A stretch of 64,000 bases of DNA. Source: Actinomadura sp. WMMA1423. Its GTDB lineage: Bacteria; Actinomycetota; Actinomycetes; Streptosporangiales; Streptosporangiaceae. Position 1 is the first letter of the stretch. The number at the start of each line of letters is the position of its first letter. Positions 25,999 through 34,680 of the stretch are shown piece after piece. The translations under genes and the position numbers were made by a program. The notes beneath the pieces were generated by a model. The model did not search any database and was not told the origin of the DNA. It saw nothing but the letters and a program-made list of their open reading frames with translations. The DNA lies in assembly GCF_006547145.1 (NCBI RefSeq), contig NZ_CP041244.1, positions 8,804,001 to 8,868,000 of the forward strand. Direction: 5' to 3'.

Positions 25999-27057
25999 GT
26001 GACTGACCCGGAGTTGATGTCGATCGGCGCGTTCGCCAAACTCGCCGGACTGACAGCGAGCGCGTTGCGGTTCTACGACGATGCCGATGTACTCCGTCCC
26101 GAGCAGGTCGACCCGCTGACGGGGTACCGGTTCTACAGCGAGTCGCAGCTCGGGCGGGCCTCGCAGCTGCGCCGGCTGCGTGAGATCGGGATGCCGCTGC
26201 CCGACATCGCCAGGTTCTTCACCGTCAGTGCCCAGGACGCGGCGCGGCTGATCGACGATCAGGTGGCCAAGGTCGCCGCGGAGGCCATCGGGGTTCAACG
26301 AACAGCCGCGGCGCTCAAGGCGTCCCTTGGCGAGGGCGCTTGCCTCAACCTTTGCGTGCTGCCGGGTCCGGTCCTCGCTACGGCGGTCGATCAGGTCCTG
26401 GCCACCACCGTTCGCGACGCCGAGGTCCCGGTCCTGGGTGGTGTGCGGGTGGAAGCAGACCCCGACGCCATTTCGCTGACCACGACCGATCGCTACCGCC
26501 TCGCCACGCGGACGCTGGTGCCGAGCCGACCGTCTGCCGCATCTTGGGCAGGGACGCTCGCCGGAGACGATCTCCAGGCCACAACCTCGCGGCTCCGACG
26601 AACCCCCCAGGTGATGCTGGAAGCGGGCGAACGGACTCTGGGCTTCCGCATGGTCGACGGCGCCGTGATGCACTGCCGCCTGCTGACTGAGGTCTTCCCT
26701 GACTACCGGTTTCTGATCGGGTCACTCCCCGCGGCGACGCATCGCGTCACGGTCGACAAGCATCAGATCCTCAAGGCGCTGGAGCAACAGGCACCAGAGA
26801 AGGTAGGTCTGCGAGTCGCAGGCGGCCGACCGACCGTCCTGCTGCCCGGCAGCACCGTGGACCTCGACGGCACGGCGACTGGTCCCGATCTGACGCTCTG
26901 GTTCGAGCTGACCACGTTGTATCCCGCGTTGAGCCACGCCCTCGGCAGCGACTTGATGGTCGACCTCCGCGGGCCTGACCAGCCGGCCACGATTCGATCA
27001 GCCAACGACGGCGACCTCACAACGCTCGTCATGCCGTGCCGAGACCCTGCGCCGTGA
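25999..27057 (+). CDS. MerR-family regulator fused to DNA polymerase III sliding-clamp-like domains
   Basis: 352 residues. Residues about 5-115 are a MerR DNA-binding domain and coiled coil (SIGAFAKLAGLTASALRFYDD, VDPLTGYRFYSESQL, REIGMPLPDIARFF). The remainder resembles beta-clamp modules: PVLGGVRVEADPDAISLTTTDRYRLA, FPDYRFLIGSLP before RVTVDKHQILKAL, and the C-terminal DLTTLVMPCR, which matches the clamp terminus YxVMPxR. The start may be GTG 25999 (leaderless) or ATG 26017, which has GGAG in front. The fusion suggests a regulator that senses or binds the replication machinery or a ligand through a clamp fold. A TPR-like gene follows 76 bp downstream. Confidence 0.85.
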   Translation: MTDPELMSIGAFAKLAGLTASALRFYDDADVLRPEQVDPLTGYRFYSESQLGRASQLRRLREIGMPLPDIARFFTVSAQDAARLIDDQVAKVAAEAIGVQRTAAALKASLGEGACLNLCVLPGPVLATAVDQVLATTVRDAEVPVLGGVRVEADPDAISLTTTDRYRLATRTLVPSRPSAASWAGTLAGDDLQATTSRLRRTPQVMLEAGERTLGFRMVDGAVMHCRLLTEVFPDYRFLIGSLPAATHRVTVDKHQILKALEQQAPEKVGLRVAGGRPTVLLPGSTVDLDGTATGPDLTLWFELTTLYPALSHALGSDLMVDLRGPDQPATIRSANDGDLTTLVMPCRDPAP

Positions 27058-27133
27058 CCGACGGCCCCAAGACCTGAACGACGGCCCAAAAGCCGCGACC
27101 GCCACCGAAGATGACAAGGACTGAACCGCTCTC

Positions 27134-27643
27134 ATGACCGCAACTGCCGCCGCGCCCGACCCGACGATGGAAGCCATTGGCAACGCCGTGGTCCTCGGAC
27201 GCGAGGGCGACATCGAATCGGCCCGGCGCGACCTGCTCGCCATCTGGCAACAGATCGGAGTCGCAGGCGACCCGTTCCACCGCTGCACGCTCGCTCACTA
27301 CCTGGCCGACCTCTACGAAGACGCCGCAGAGGCACTCATCTGGGACGTCCGCGCCCTCGATGCCGCCGACGCCCTCACTGAGGAACGCGCCCAGCAACAC
27401 CACGCAACGCTCCACGTCGCCGGCTTCTACCCGAGCCTCTACCTCAACCTCGCCGACAACCTCCGCCGCCTGGGCTCCTTCGGAGCAGCCGCCGAGCACA
27501 TCAACAGCGCCCAGCAGCACACCTCCGCGCTGCCCGACGATGCCTACGGCGCCACCATTCGCACGGCCATCAACGAGGTTCACCAGGCCATCGACAACCG
27601 CGACATCACATGCCGAGCGTCCGCGCCCGGCGCGGCCCGGTGA
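27134..27643 (+). CDS. TPR-like helical protein, partner of the MerR-clamp gene
   Basis: 169 residues, nearly all helical, with repeat-like segments (ARRDLLAIWQQIGVAGDPFHRCTLAHYLADLYED; FYPSLYLNLADNLRRLGSFGAAAEHINSAQQHT split between helices) typical of tetratricopeptide proteins. It follows the MerR-clamp gene in the same direction and probably shares its transcript. The last residues run into the IS481 remnant, whose GTG start overlaps the stop, so the native C-terminus may have been replaced. Function unknown; protein interaction is likely. Confidence 0.7.
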   Translation: MTATAAAPDPTMEAIGNAVVLGREGDIESARRDLLAIWQQIGVAGDPFHRCTLAHYLADLYEDAAEALIWDVRALDAADALTEERAQQHHATLHVAGFYPSLYLNLADNLRRLGSFGAAAEHINSAQQHTSALPDDAYGATIRTAINEVHQAIDNRDITCRASAPGAAR

Positions 27644-28143
27644 CGCACAAGAATGCGCCGCTGACCGTCGAAGGGCGCCGTCGGCTCATCGAGAGATGCC
27701 GCACCAGACCCATCGCCCACGTCGCAGCTGAGATGGGCATCTCCCGTGCCTGCGCGAGCAAGCGGGGCAACAGATGGCGGCGTCACGGCGAGATTGGCCC
27801 GCTCGACCGACCCTTCACACCGCGTCACACCCCCACCGCGACACCGGCAGAGGCAGTCGCCCAGATCGGGGTCTGGCGGCGCGAGAGGAAATGGTCAACA
27901 CGGCGGATTACCCGCGAACTGGCCGACCAGGGCATCCGACTCAACCGCCGTACCGTCACGACACCTGGTCCACCTCGGGCTGAATCATCGACGGTTCCTC
28001 GACCCGAACGGTGACTCCAACCGCAAGAAGGGCAGGATCATCGCTCGCTGGCCCGGCCACACCTCCCCGCACTCGGCGATCGACGGGTTGTCCCGCCTCG
28101 CCTACACTGAGCCGCTCGCCGACGAGAGGGGGGCCTCGGCCTA
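27640..28143 (+). pseudogene. IS481-family transposase remnant
   Basis: An N-terminal IS481 transposase (VTHKNAPLTVEGRRRL, RPIAHVAAEMGISRACASK, WSTRRITRELADQGIRLNRRTV) shifts frame near 27957 and continues as HLVHLGLNHRRFLDPNG and GRIIARWPGH. It then jumps directly to HSAIDGLSRLAYTEPLADE, so the segment carrying the first catalytic residues is deleted. The C-terminal half is missing. Not functional. Confidence 0.8.
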
Positions 28144-28551
28144 GTCCAACGTGCGGTCGTGCGCCCGTGGCTGAGTTCGGCGGCGATCGCCTCGGCGGCG
28201 CCCAGTGCACCTGCGCAGCGCAGCCGGAGCGCCTGAGCGCCGAGGCCGGAGTGAGGGCCCAGCGCTTGATAGATCGTATGCGGGCTGAAAGCGATATGGA
28301 TATCCGCTCATGCAGTCGGGGAGCTACGGGAGCCGGTTTCGGGAGCCACGTTCGCTTCGGAGATTCCCGAAGCGCTCACCCAGACACTCGATCACCGTGA
28401 CATCGTCCTGGTCGGCCGAGTACGGCAGACGAGGCCGCACTGGCCTGCTTGTACACCATGCAGCAGCCGGTGGCGTGCACCCGCCGCGGGATTCGGACGG
28501 ATCCGGCGGCCAGGGGCAGGGGCGGCAGCGACCGCCCGGCAGCCGTGCCGG
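28144..28551. other. Degenerate non-coding stretch
   Basis: About 400 bp following the IS481 remnant with no open frame of convincing composition on either strand; short frames are shadows. It is probably eroded mobile or chromosomal sequence. Confidence 0.5.
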
Positions 28552-28611
28552 CCGCCCCTGGCCGATCCCTCGGTTGGCGCCGGCGATGAGGACGGTCTTG
28601 CCTGTGATCGC
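28552..28611 (-). pseudogene. Short-chain dehydrogenase N-terminal scrap
   Basis: On the minus strand TGKTVLIAGANRGIGQ reads as the cofactor-binding start of an SDR (TGxxxGIG motif). It is lost after about 18 residues. It follows the SRPBCC remnant in the same direction, as SDR genes often do. Only a scrap remains. Confidence 0.55.
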
Positions 28612-28618
28612 GGCTGTC

Positions 28619-29150
28619 TCAGGCGCCGTTCGATTCGGTGCCGGCCGGGTCGGCGGCCTGGGGGGAGGGCTTGGTGCGCAGCGCGGTGGCGGTGTCCTGG
28701 TGGGCCGGGGCGTCGCCGTCCTCCTTCGGGTTGGGCTTGTCCCTTCCCGGTGGTGATGAGGCTGGGCAGGCTGCCGCTGAGGTAGCCGGCCCAGGCGTTG
28801 GAGCACACGTCGTAGCACTCGTACTGCGGGACGAGGCCGACGTGGGTGAAGCGGACCTCGGCGCCGCCGTCCTTCTCGGAGATCTCGAAGACGACCTCGG
28901 TGTCCTTCCATTCGGTCTGGTTCTCGATGAAGTCGAAGAATTTGTCCAGGACGCGCCAGGCGACCTTGCGCCCTGGGACGAACTCGGTGACGCGGACCCA
29001 GGCAGCGGTGGACGTCCTTGAAGTGGGAGTCGAACTCGCCGCCGACCTCGTTGGTGACGCCCTCGATCTCCTGGGACCAACGGCCGCGGACATCGGTGAT
29101 GGCCTCGAACGCCTCCTGCGGTCGGTCTGCGGCGCCGGGATCGCCCAGTG
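28619..29150 (-). pseudogene. SRPBCC (AHSA1-like) domain protein, frameshifted
   Basis: Three consecutive frames together spell a START/AHSA1-like domain: PQEAFEAITDVRGRWSQEIEG and GGEFDSHFKDVHRC, then VTEFVPGRKVAWRVLDKFFDF, TEWKDTEVVFEISEKDGG and VRFTHVGLVPQYECYDVC, then KPNPKEDGDAPAHQDTAT to a stop at 28619. Frame changes lie near 28997 and 28735. The N-terminus is also missing. The family is clear but the gene is dead, unless the frameshifts are sequencing errors. Confidence 0.7.
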
Positions 29151-29229
29151 GACGGTGTGCGCCCATTGCGACAGCGTGGACGACCCGGCCGAGATCCAGG
29201 CCGTGATCGGCCCTGGCATGCCCGCCGAA

Positions 29230-29586
29230 CGCGCCAAGGCTTGATGAACTGCACTGAGTCCACGGGCTGGGTGCATCTGGATCGACTTGCGCTTCGCGTT
29301 CACCCACACATACCGGGACGTCTTTGCTGGACGCCGACCCGCCCGTCACCCTGGCAGAACGAGCCGTCCCGCTACCTCGCCAAGTCCTGGGAAGCGGCCA
29401 CCTCCACCGCCCATCCGGCGGCACCGCCATCACCGGCTGCCATCGCCACTGGTCCGAGTTCCGGCGGGGGTGCCCCTATGTCTTTGGTCAAGCTCTTTGG
29501 GCCTCCGGTCGCCCGTGGTGGTGTCGGCGCGGTGCGATAGTTGGTGCCGTCCAGGCGAATAGGGTTGTCAACTGCAGGGGATATGA
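29230..29586. other. Degenerate stretch with a scrap shared with the 19.2 kb region
   Basis: No convincing gene. The plus-strand reading ...HTYRDVF...DADPPVTLAERAVPLPRQ resembles CRDVLPGADPPVTVLERASAASP around 19280-19350. The two ends of the degenerate region therefore carry related scraps of an unidentified protein. Confidence 0.4.
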
Positions 29587-29922
29587 GTGGAACGGATCAC
29601 TGAGGACCAGGTGGCACGGCTGGTCGGTTTTGTGTCGGCACGCATCCCCGAATCGGCTCCGCTTCAAGGCGAAGCCCGCCGCACGGCCGCAGCCCTGCGC
29701 CTGGCCGCAGACAAACAGATCGCGGCGGTGATCTTCCACCGAAACTCTCCGGCTGAGCATGCAGGAGAGACGGAGTTGCATGCAGCCGCCTCGTGGAACC
29801 TGCTGGTCGCCTTGGCCGGAATTTGGCGCGACCACCCAGAGTTCCCTGCCGACGCCGCCGTAGAGACCTTCGATTTCGACTGCGAGTCGCCCCTCTCAAC
29901 GACCATTCAGCGCGACTCGTGA
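29587..29922 (+). CDS. Small hypothetical protein
   Basis: 111 residues from a GTG (MERITEDQVARLVGFVSARI, RLAADKQIAAVIFHRN, WNLLVALAGIWRDHPEFP). The composition is protein-like and mostly helical. The frame is intact among broken neighbours. No domain recognised. The start is plausible rather than proven, because no strong ribosome binding site is seen. Confidence 0.5.
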   Translation: MERITEDQVARLVGFVSARIPESAPLQGEARRTAAALRLAADKQIAAVIFHRNSPAEHAGETELHAAASWNLLVALAGIWRDHPEFPADAAVETFDFDCESPLSTTIQRDS

Positions 29923-29928
29923 GCCCTC

Positions 29929-30490
29929 TCATGCCACTGCGGTCGGTCGCGATTCGTAGAAGATTCCGTCCCGGAGCATGGCGAAGAGGACATCGGCTCG
30001 GCGTCGGGCGAAGCAGAGCACTGCTTGGGTGTGGTGCTTGCCTTGGGCGATCTTCTTGTCGTAGTGGGCCCGCGATGCCGGGTCGCCGAGGGCGGCGAAC
30101 ACGGAGAGGAAGAAGGCCCGTTTGAGCGGCTTGTTTCCTCGTCTGGATGGCTGTTCGCCGCGGATTGAGGAACCTGAACCGCGGGTCGCAGGGACAAGTC
30201 CGGCGTAGGCGGCGAGGTGGCCTGCGGTCGGGAAGGTGCTGCCGGCCCCGACCTCGATCAGGATCCGGGCGCCGGTCCTGACGCCGATTCCCGGCATCGA
30301 GGTCAGGACCTTCGAAAGAGGGTGGCATCCAGGAGTTCCTCGATCCGCCCGGCCAGGAGTCTGCGCTGGTCAAGGACGGTGGCCAGGGATCCGGCCAGGC
30401 TCGGGACGATCAGCGCTGCCGCCTCGGTGCCGGGCACCACCACGCTCTGTTCGTCCAGCGCGTGACACGCCGGACGGGGTCCGGGAAGGG
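29929..30490 (-). pseudogene. IS110-family transposase, 5'-truncated and frameshifted
   Basis: The 29929-30297 part is the Transposase_20 C-terminal domain (SMPGIGVRTGARILIE, FPTAGHLAAYAGLVPATR, RGNKPLKRAFFLSVFAAL, YDKKIAQGKHHTQAVLCFARRRADV). Upstream, a different frame gives VVVPGTEAAALIVPSLAG and QRRLLAGRIEELLDA, so one base is lost near 30320. The RuvC-like N-terminal domain is absent. Confidence 0.8.
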
Positions 30491-30550
30491 GCGGTTGATC
30501 GGCTCCACCGTCGATGACGACAGGTCGTTGTCGAGAGGGGAGGCGGGCTG

Positions 30551-30665
30551 GTGGCAGAGCCGGTCAGAGCACGGCGGTTGACCGAGGACGAGGGGCGCCG
30601 GCTGCAGCAGATCATCCGGCGGGGCAAGCACGAGTCGATCCGGGTCCGCCGGGGCGATGATCATC
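30551..30665 (+). pseudogene. IS630-type transposase N-terminal fragment
   Basis: MAEPVRARRLTEDEGRRLQQ and IIRRGKHESIRVRR are characteristic of the start of an IS630-family transposase; a frameshift (...RRAMII in the next frame) and loss of similarity follow within 40 codons. It points away from the larger IS630 fragment at 32525-32947. Confidence 0.6.
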
Positions 30666-31107
30666 CAGGCGCCGAGCCAGGCCGAGGCCGACGGACTGGA
30701 GACCGACCAGGACGACGCCGAGCCGATGCCCCCGGCCGCGCGCCCGCGGCCTGTTGCACGACTGGCTCAGGCACCGCCACGCTACCGGCGAAAGCCGTTC
30801 ACCGCCTCCGACCCGGAGCCGACGATCGTGCGCAAGAAGACCCGCTTCGCGGTCCGGCGGCAACAAGACGTGGACGATCGTGGACCTGTCCCCGCTGGAC
30901 GACGATCGCGAACTCGTGCACGCCTGACGCTCGCCCGACCGCTCGCGGTGGTGGAGGTGACGGCCGAGGAAGGCACCGACATCTCCGCCGGTGACGGTGG
31001 CGTCAAGCTCGGTGAATGACCTGCGTCCGTTTCACCGCCGACACCGGCCCCACCGCCGACGCCGTTCTCGCTGATCTCGCGCGACACGGTTGACCGGTAG
31101 CACAAAG
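30666..31107. other. Eroded sequence before the lectin gene
   Basis: No intact gene. A short plus-strand trace (NKTWTIVDLSPLDDDRELVHA-stop at about 30927) looks like a true protein C-terminus but has no upstream part. The stretch ends at the triple direct repeat at 31108. Confidence 0.4.
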
Positions 31108-31140
31108 CGATCTGAAGCCGATCTGAAGCCGATCTGAAGC
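31108..31140 (+). repeat. Three perfect 11-bp direct repeats
   Basis: CGATCTGAAGC is repeated three times without spacer, 72 bp upstream of the lectin start. Contiguous 11-bp direct repeats are the usual target of OmpR/PhoB-type winged-helix regulators, including SARPs and PhoP in actinomycetes. TTGACC at 31090-31095 lies just upstream and could be part of the promoter. Confidence 0.7.
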
Positions 31141-31212
31141 GACTGAATGTTTGGCTGGCGGTCGCTGTCTAAACGGCAGCGGAGTCACGACAATGGGAAA
31201 GGGCGAACAGCC

Positions 31213-31692
31213 ATGAGCACAAAGATTGCGCGGCGTGTCGCGCCGATCGTTGCCGCGGCCGGGTTGGCGCTCGGCACGGCGCCCCTCGCGGCCGAAGCGC
31301 ACACGGGCACCGCGACCGAGGACGTCGCGGCCACCGCGGGGGACCGTCTCTACAACAACGGCTCTGGTCGCTGCCTGATCGATACCCCCGACCTGTCCGG
31401 CGCCTGGACCGGTAGCTGCGCGACCGGCCGCCGCTACTGGCAAGCTGTCCAGGATGACTTTGGCGCACGCATCGTCAACACCACGAGCGGGCGCTGCCTG
31501 ACCGATAAGAACGGGAGTTCCTTGTTGCTGGCGTGTACCGGCGCCTACAACCAGATGTGGTACCGCCTGTCGGGCGCCTTGCTGCAGAACGTCGGCACCG
31601 GCAAGTGCATGCAAGGAGCGACCGGGGGCGGCGGCACCTGGATGGCGTCCTGCAGCACAAGCAACGCCTACCAAGGCTGGGTCTATTTCTGA
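31213..31692 (+). CDS. Secreted ricin-type beta-trefoil lectin domain protein
   Basis: 159 residues: a Sec-type signal peptide (MSTKIARRVAPIVAAAG, cleavage likely after AEAHT or AAEA) followed by one beta-trefoil. Repeated QxW-like and Cys-containing units are visible: GSGRCLIDTPD, YWQAVQDD, TSGRCLTDKNG, NQMWYRL, GTGKCMQGATG, YQGWVYF. It probably binds carbohydrate outside the cell and carries no catalytic domain. It is one of few intact genes in this eroded region and has its own promoter region with triple direct repeats. Confidence 0.85.
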   Translation: MSTKIARRVAPIVAAAGLALGTAPLAAEAHTGTATEDVAATAGDRLYNNGSGRCLIDTPDLSGAWTGSCATGRRYWQAVQDDFGARIVNTTSGRCLTDKNGSSLLLACTGAYNQMWYRLSGALLQNVGTGKCMQGATGGGGTWMASCSTSNAYQGWVYF

Positions 31693-32184
31693 ACGAGATG
31701 AACGCGCAGATCGGCACCCCGTCCTCCGCAAGCACGTCGACCAGTTCCGGCACGGTGGGGAGGCCGCCGACAAGAGCTCCCACCGTAGATATGGCGAACC
31801 AGCCACGGTGGCCGCCTACGACGGCCCACCGGCATGGCTGCTGTCGGCGTTGCCCGGCGCCGGCGAGGGTGGCGCATCGGAGCAGCCGTGAATGATGGGG
31901 CAGCGGCCGCAGCAGCAGGCACAGGACGGGTTGTGCGTGCTGCTGCGACCGCTGGGGTTCAGCCCCGATGCCGGTGGAGGATCACCGGCTGCGCGGCGCT
32001 TCTTCTCCAGGTGCGTGACGTTCGCGCGTTTGCGGCTGCCCGAACCGGGGCGGCATAGCGCGCGTGCGGCGGCTGCCCGTGGGCAGCGCGCCGCGCTCGG
32101 ATGATCTTGTCAAGCGCGTGTCACGCGCCCGCGTCACGCGGCGTCATGACGGGCCTGTCACGGCCGTCATAGGGGCGCTGACCT
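31693..32184. other. Non-coding stretch
   Basis: No gene seen. A pyrimidine-rich run (CCCCCCCCGCCCCTCCCCCC-like) at about 32190-32215 and short frames of atypical composition are the only features. Confidence 0.5.
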
Positions 32185-32580
32185 TTAACTCCCCCCCCGC
32201 CCCTCCCCCCCAACGCGCCCCCGCCCGTCACGCATGATCGTCCGTGCCTCGACGGGATGCCGCGATGCGCCATTGCGTCGGCTGCCCCCGCTCTGGGCAC
32301 GTTCTGCTTCGTGCAGGTCGTGGGCCTCCCCGGGCAGCAGGGCCGAGACCAGGTCAACGGTCTCGGCCCTGGTGTCGTTGACGGCGGCGAACTCGGCCAT
32401 CAGTTCTTCCAGGGGACGGCCCTCACCGTGGGCCGGAATCGTCATGGCGCGGAACCAGCCGTCGACGATGTCGCACTGGGACTTGGCATCTAGTGCGGTG
32501 ACCACGAACGTTCGCCGGGTCTGGTCATGCTGCTTTGGGGCGGGGTCGTCCCCAGCGCTGCCTGCGTTCGCTGCGGACAC
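32185..32580 (-). CDS. Hypothetical protein
   Basis: 131-codon open frame. The middle has protein-like character (TFVVTALDAKSQCDIVDGWF, LEELMAEFAAVNDTRAETVD, LLPGEAHDLHEAE), while the tail is Gly/Arg-rich and may be non-native. The start overlaps the end of the IS630 fragment. No family recognised; may be a remnant. Confidence 0.35.
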   Translation of the reverse strand: MSAANAGSAGDDPAPKQHDQTRRTFVVTALDAKSQCDIVDGWFRAMTIPAHGEGRPLEELMAEFAAVNDTRAETVDLVSALLPGEAHDLHEAERAQSGGSRRNGASRHPVEARTIMRDGRGRVGGEGRGGS

Positions 32581-32947
32581 GGGCGCGTTCGCGGCGTTGG
32601 GCGGCCAGCACGTCGGGGTGGCGGGCGTTGGCGTCGCGCCAGCGCAGGTAGGCCTGGACCTCCCAAGCGAGCACGGTGTGGTCGGGATGGTTGGAGCCCG
32701 CCATCACGAAGGTGCGCAGCGGCCCGAACTGCGCCTCGATCGGGTTGGCCCACGAGGCATAGGTCGGGGTGAGGCACAGCTCAACGTTGTTGCGGGCCGC
32801 CCAGGCTCTGATTTGCGGGGTCTTGTTCGCCGACAGGTTGTCCGGGATGACGTAGACGGGCGCGCCGTCAGGGCGTGCGGCGCGGATGGACTTCAGCGCC
32901 GCCAGGGTGTTGGCGCCGCTCTTGCCGCGGGGAGGGGTGACGCCTGA
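32525..32947 (-). pseudogene. IS630-family transposase C-terminal fragment
   Basis: The minus strand reads the catalytic C-terminal half without a start codon: TPPRGKSGANTLAALKSI, PVYVIPDNLSANKTPQIRAW (Asp), ELCLTPTYASWANPIEAQFG (Glu) and AWEVQAYLRWRDANARHP to a stop at 32525. The N-terminal half is missing beyond 32947. It is probably not the other half of the 30551 fragment, which points the opposite way. Confidence 0.85.
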
Positions 32948-33214
32948 CGGTGTGTTCGTGTATTGCCTCCCGTTGCGCGTGCATATGTCTTATCTCGGAG
33001 CCTGGAGCCAGGGGATGCCGCTGTTGGCGCCCACCCCTGCAGCACGGGCGTTCCACGGCCTCACAGGAGGGCCAGTGCGTTCAGCCGGGAGGAATCTGGG
33101 AGATCACCTTTCTCCCGTCCGAATGAGGTCACCAGATCCCATCGTCGTGGGGTCACTCTCTGTAAATCCGATGCCGCAGGCGGCGTCCAGTCGAAAGAGC
33201 GGGGTCCAGGGCGG
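32948..33214. other. Right boundary of the degenerate region
   Basis: About 270 bp with no gene; it contains the second copy of the dispersed repeat. Ordinary chromosomal genes resume with the exporter that ends at 33215. Confidence 0.5.
33087..33159 (+). repeat. Dispersed imperfect repeat, copy 2
   Basis: GGGAGGAATCTGGGAGATCA at the start and GTCACTCT 65 nt later match copy 1 at 19077-19146. Identity in the interior is partial. Confidence 0.55.
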
Positions 33215-34657
33215 TTAGCCGTTACCTTCCTCGGTCGCCGCGGCTGCGTCACTTCTTGCGGGGAGGGTGAGGGAGGCGGCTGCGATGGCGGCGGCCATCG
33301 CTGCCATGATCAGGAAGGCGTCGCCGTAGGCTCCGGCGAGCGCGGGCGGGGTTGTGGCGCGGCCCGCGACGGCGGCGGTGAGGGCGGCCAGGCCGAGAGC
33401 GCCGCCGACCTGCTTGGCGGTGTTCATCAGCCCGGAGGCCGCACCAGCGTCTCGTCCGGCGACGCCCGAGGTGACGGTGGTGGTCAGGGGAGTGTTCAGC
33501 AGGCCGCCGCCGAGGGAGATCGGGATTGCCGGGCCGAGCACGCCGGAGAGGTAGTCGCTCCCAGGGCCGATGCGGCTCTGCCAGAGGAAACCGGCCGCCG
33601 CGACGAGGGCGCCGGTGATGACGAGGGTCCGGTCGTCGGCGCGCTTCATGAGCCGCGGCGTGATGCGCAGGCCGATCACCATGGTGAGCAGTGTGTGCGG
33701 GAGGAAGCCGAGGCCGGTCTGCAGCGCTGTGTAGTGGAGGACGTCCTGCATGTAGAGGGTCAGGAAGTACCACATCGGCACCTGGAAGCAGGCGCCGGCC
33801 AGCAGCATGATCGCGTTGCCGGCGGAGACGGTCCGCAGGCGGAACAGTCGCAGGGGGATCAGCGGATCACGGGTCAGGCGCGTCTCGATGAGGACGAACC
33901 CGGCCAGCAGGACGGCCGCGGCCGCGAGCGCGGCGGCCGTCAACGGATCGCCCCAGCCGCGCGGTCCGGCTCGCATGATGCCGTAGGCGAGCAGGGCCAG
34001 ACCGGCGGTGACCGACGCGGCGCCGGGGAGGTCGAGGCGGGCGGCGGTGCCGTCCCGACGGTGGCGGGCGGGGATGCGGACCGCCGCGCCGATGGCGGCG
34101 GCGCCGATCGGCACGTTGATCAGCAGGATCCAGCGCCAGGACAGCGTCTGAGTGAGGACGCCGCCGATGAGGTTGCCGGTCGCGCCGCCGGCCAGGCTCA
34201 CCGCCGTCCAGATGGCGAGCGCACGGGTGCGCCGGGGTCCCTCGGGGAATGTGGTGGTGAGGAGGGTCAGGGTCGCCGGGGCGAGGAGGGCGGCGCCGAG
34301 TCCCTGCGCCGCGCGAGCCGCGATCAGCGTGGCGGGAGCGGCCGCCAGTCCGCCGGCCAGGCTGGGCACGGAGAACAGGACGAGGCCGGCGACGAGGACG
34401 CGCCTTGTTCCGTAGAGGTCGGCGAGGCGGCCGCCCAACAGCAGGAATCCGGCGAAGGCGAGAGTGTAGGCGCCCGCGACCCAGGGCAGGTCGGTGGCCG
34501 CGAAGTCCAGGGAGGTCTGGATCGAGGGCAGCGCGACGTTCACCACGGAGACGTCGAGCACCACCATGAACTGGGCGACGCAGGCCAGAACGAGCACGAG
34601 GCCCGGCGACGAGTGCGGGACGGTTCTGGGAGCGTCGGCGGCTTCGGTCCTCGTCAT
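33215..34657 (-). CDS. MFS drug-efflux transporter, DHA2 (EmrB/QacA-like) family
   Basis: 480 residues with about 14 hydrophobic segments. The family motif VVLDVSVVNVALPSIQ lies in the first helix and GGRLADLYGTRRVLVAG is the MFS motif A loop. LSWRWILLINVPIG is typical of DHA2 exporters. GGAGG precedes the ATG. It is divergent from a TetR gene with operator-like dyads between them, so it is probably repressed by that TetR and induced by its substrate. It exports small hydrophobic compounds by proton antiport; substrate unknown. Confidence 0.93.
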   Translation of the reverse strand: MTRTEAADAPRTVPHSSPGLVLVLACVAQFMVVLDVSVVNVALPSIQTSLDFAATDLPWVAGAYTLAFAGFLLLGGRLADLYGTRRVLVAGLVLFSVPSLAGGLAAAPATLIAARAAQGLGAALLAPATLTLLTTTFPEGPRRTRALAIWTAVSLAGGATGNLIGGVLTQTLSWRWILLINVPIGAAAIGAAVRIPARHRRDGTAARLDLPGAASVTAGLALLAYGIMRAGPRGWGDPLTAAALAAAAVLLAGFVLIETRLTRDPLIPLRLFRLRTVSAGNAIMLLAGACFQVPMWYFLTLYMQDVLHYTALQTGLGFLPHTLLTMVIGLRITPRLMKRADDRTLVITGALVAAAGFLWQSRIGPGSDYLSGVLGPAIPISLGGGLLNTPLTTTVTSGVAGRDAGAASGLMNTAKQVGGALGLAALTAAVAGRATTPPALAGAYGDAFLIMAAMAAAIAAASLTLPARSDAAAATEEGNG

Positions 34658-34680
34658 CGTCCTCCGCCCCGGTTAAATCA

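Noticed and set aside
31108..31140. CRISPR-like repeat
   Set aside because: The three 11-bp units are directly adjacent with no spacers and there are no cas genes; it is a promoter repeat.
32190..32215. C-rich run as an origin or structural element
   Set aside because: A single pyrimidine tract without repeats, replication gene or strand-switch context.
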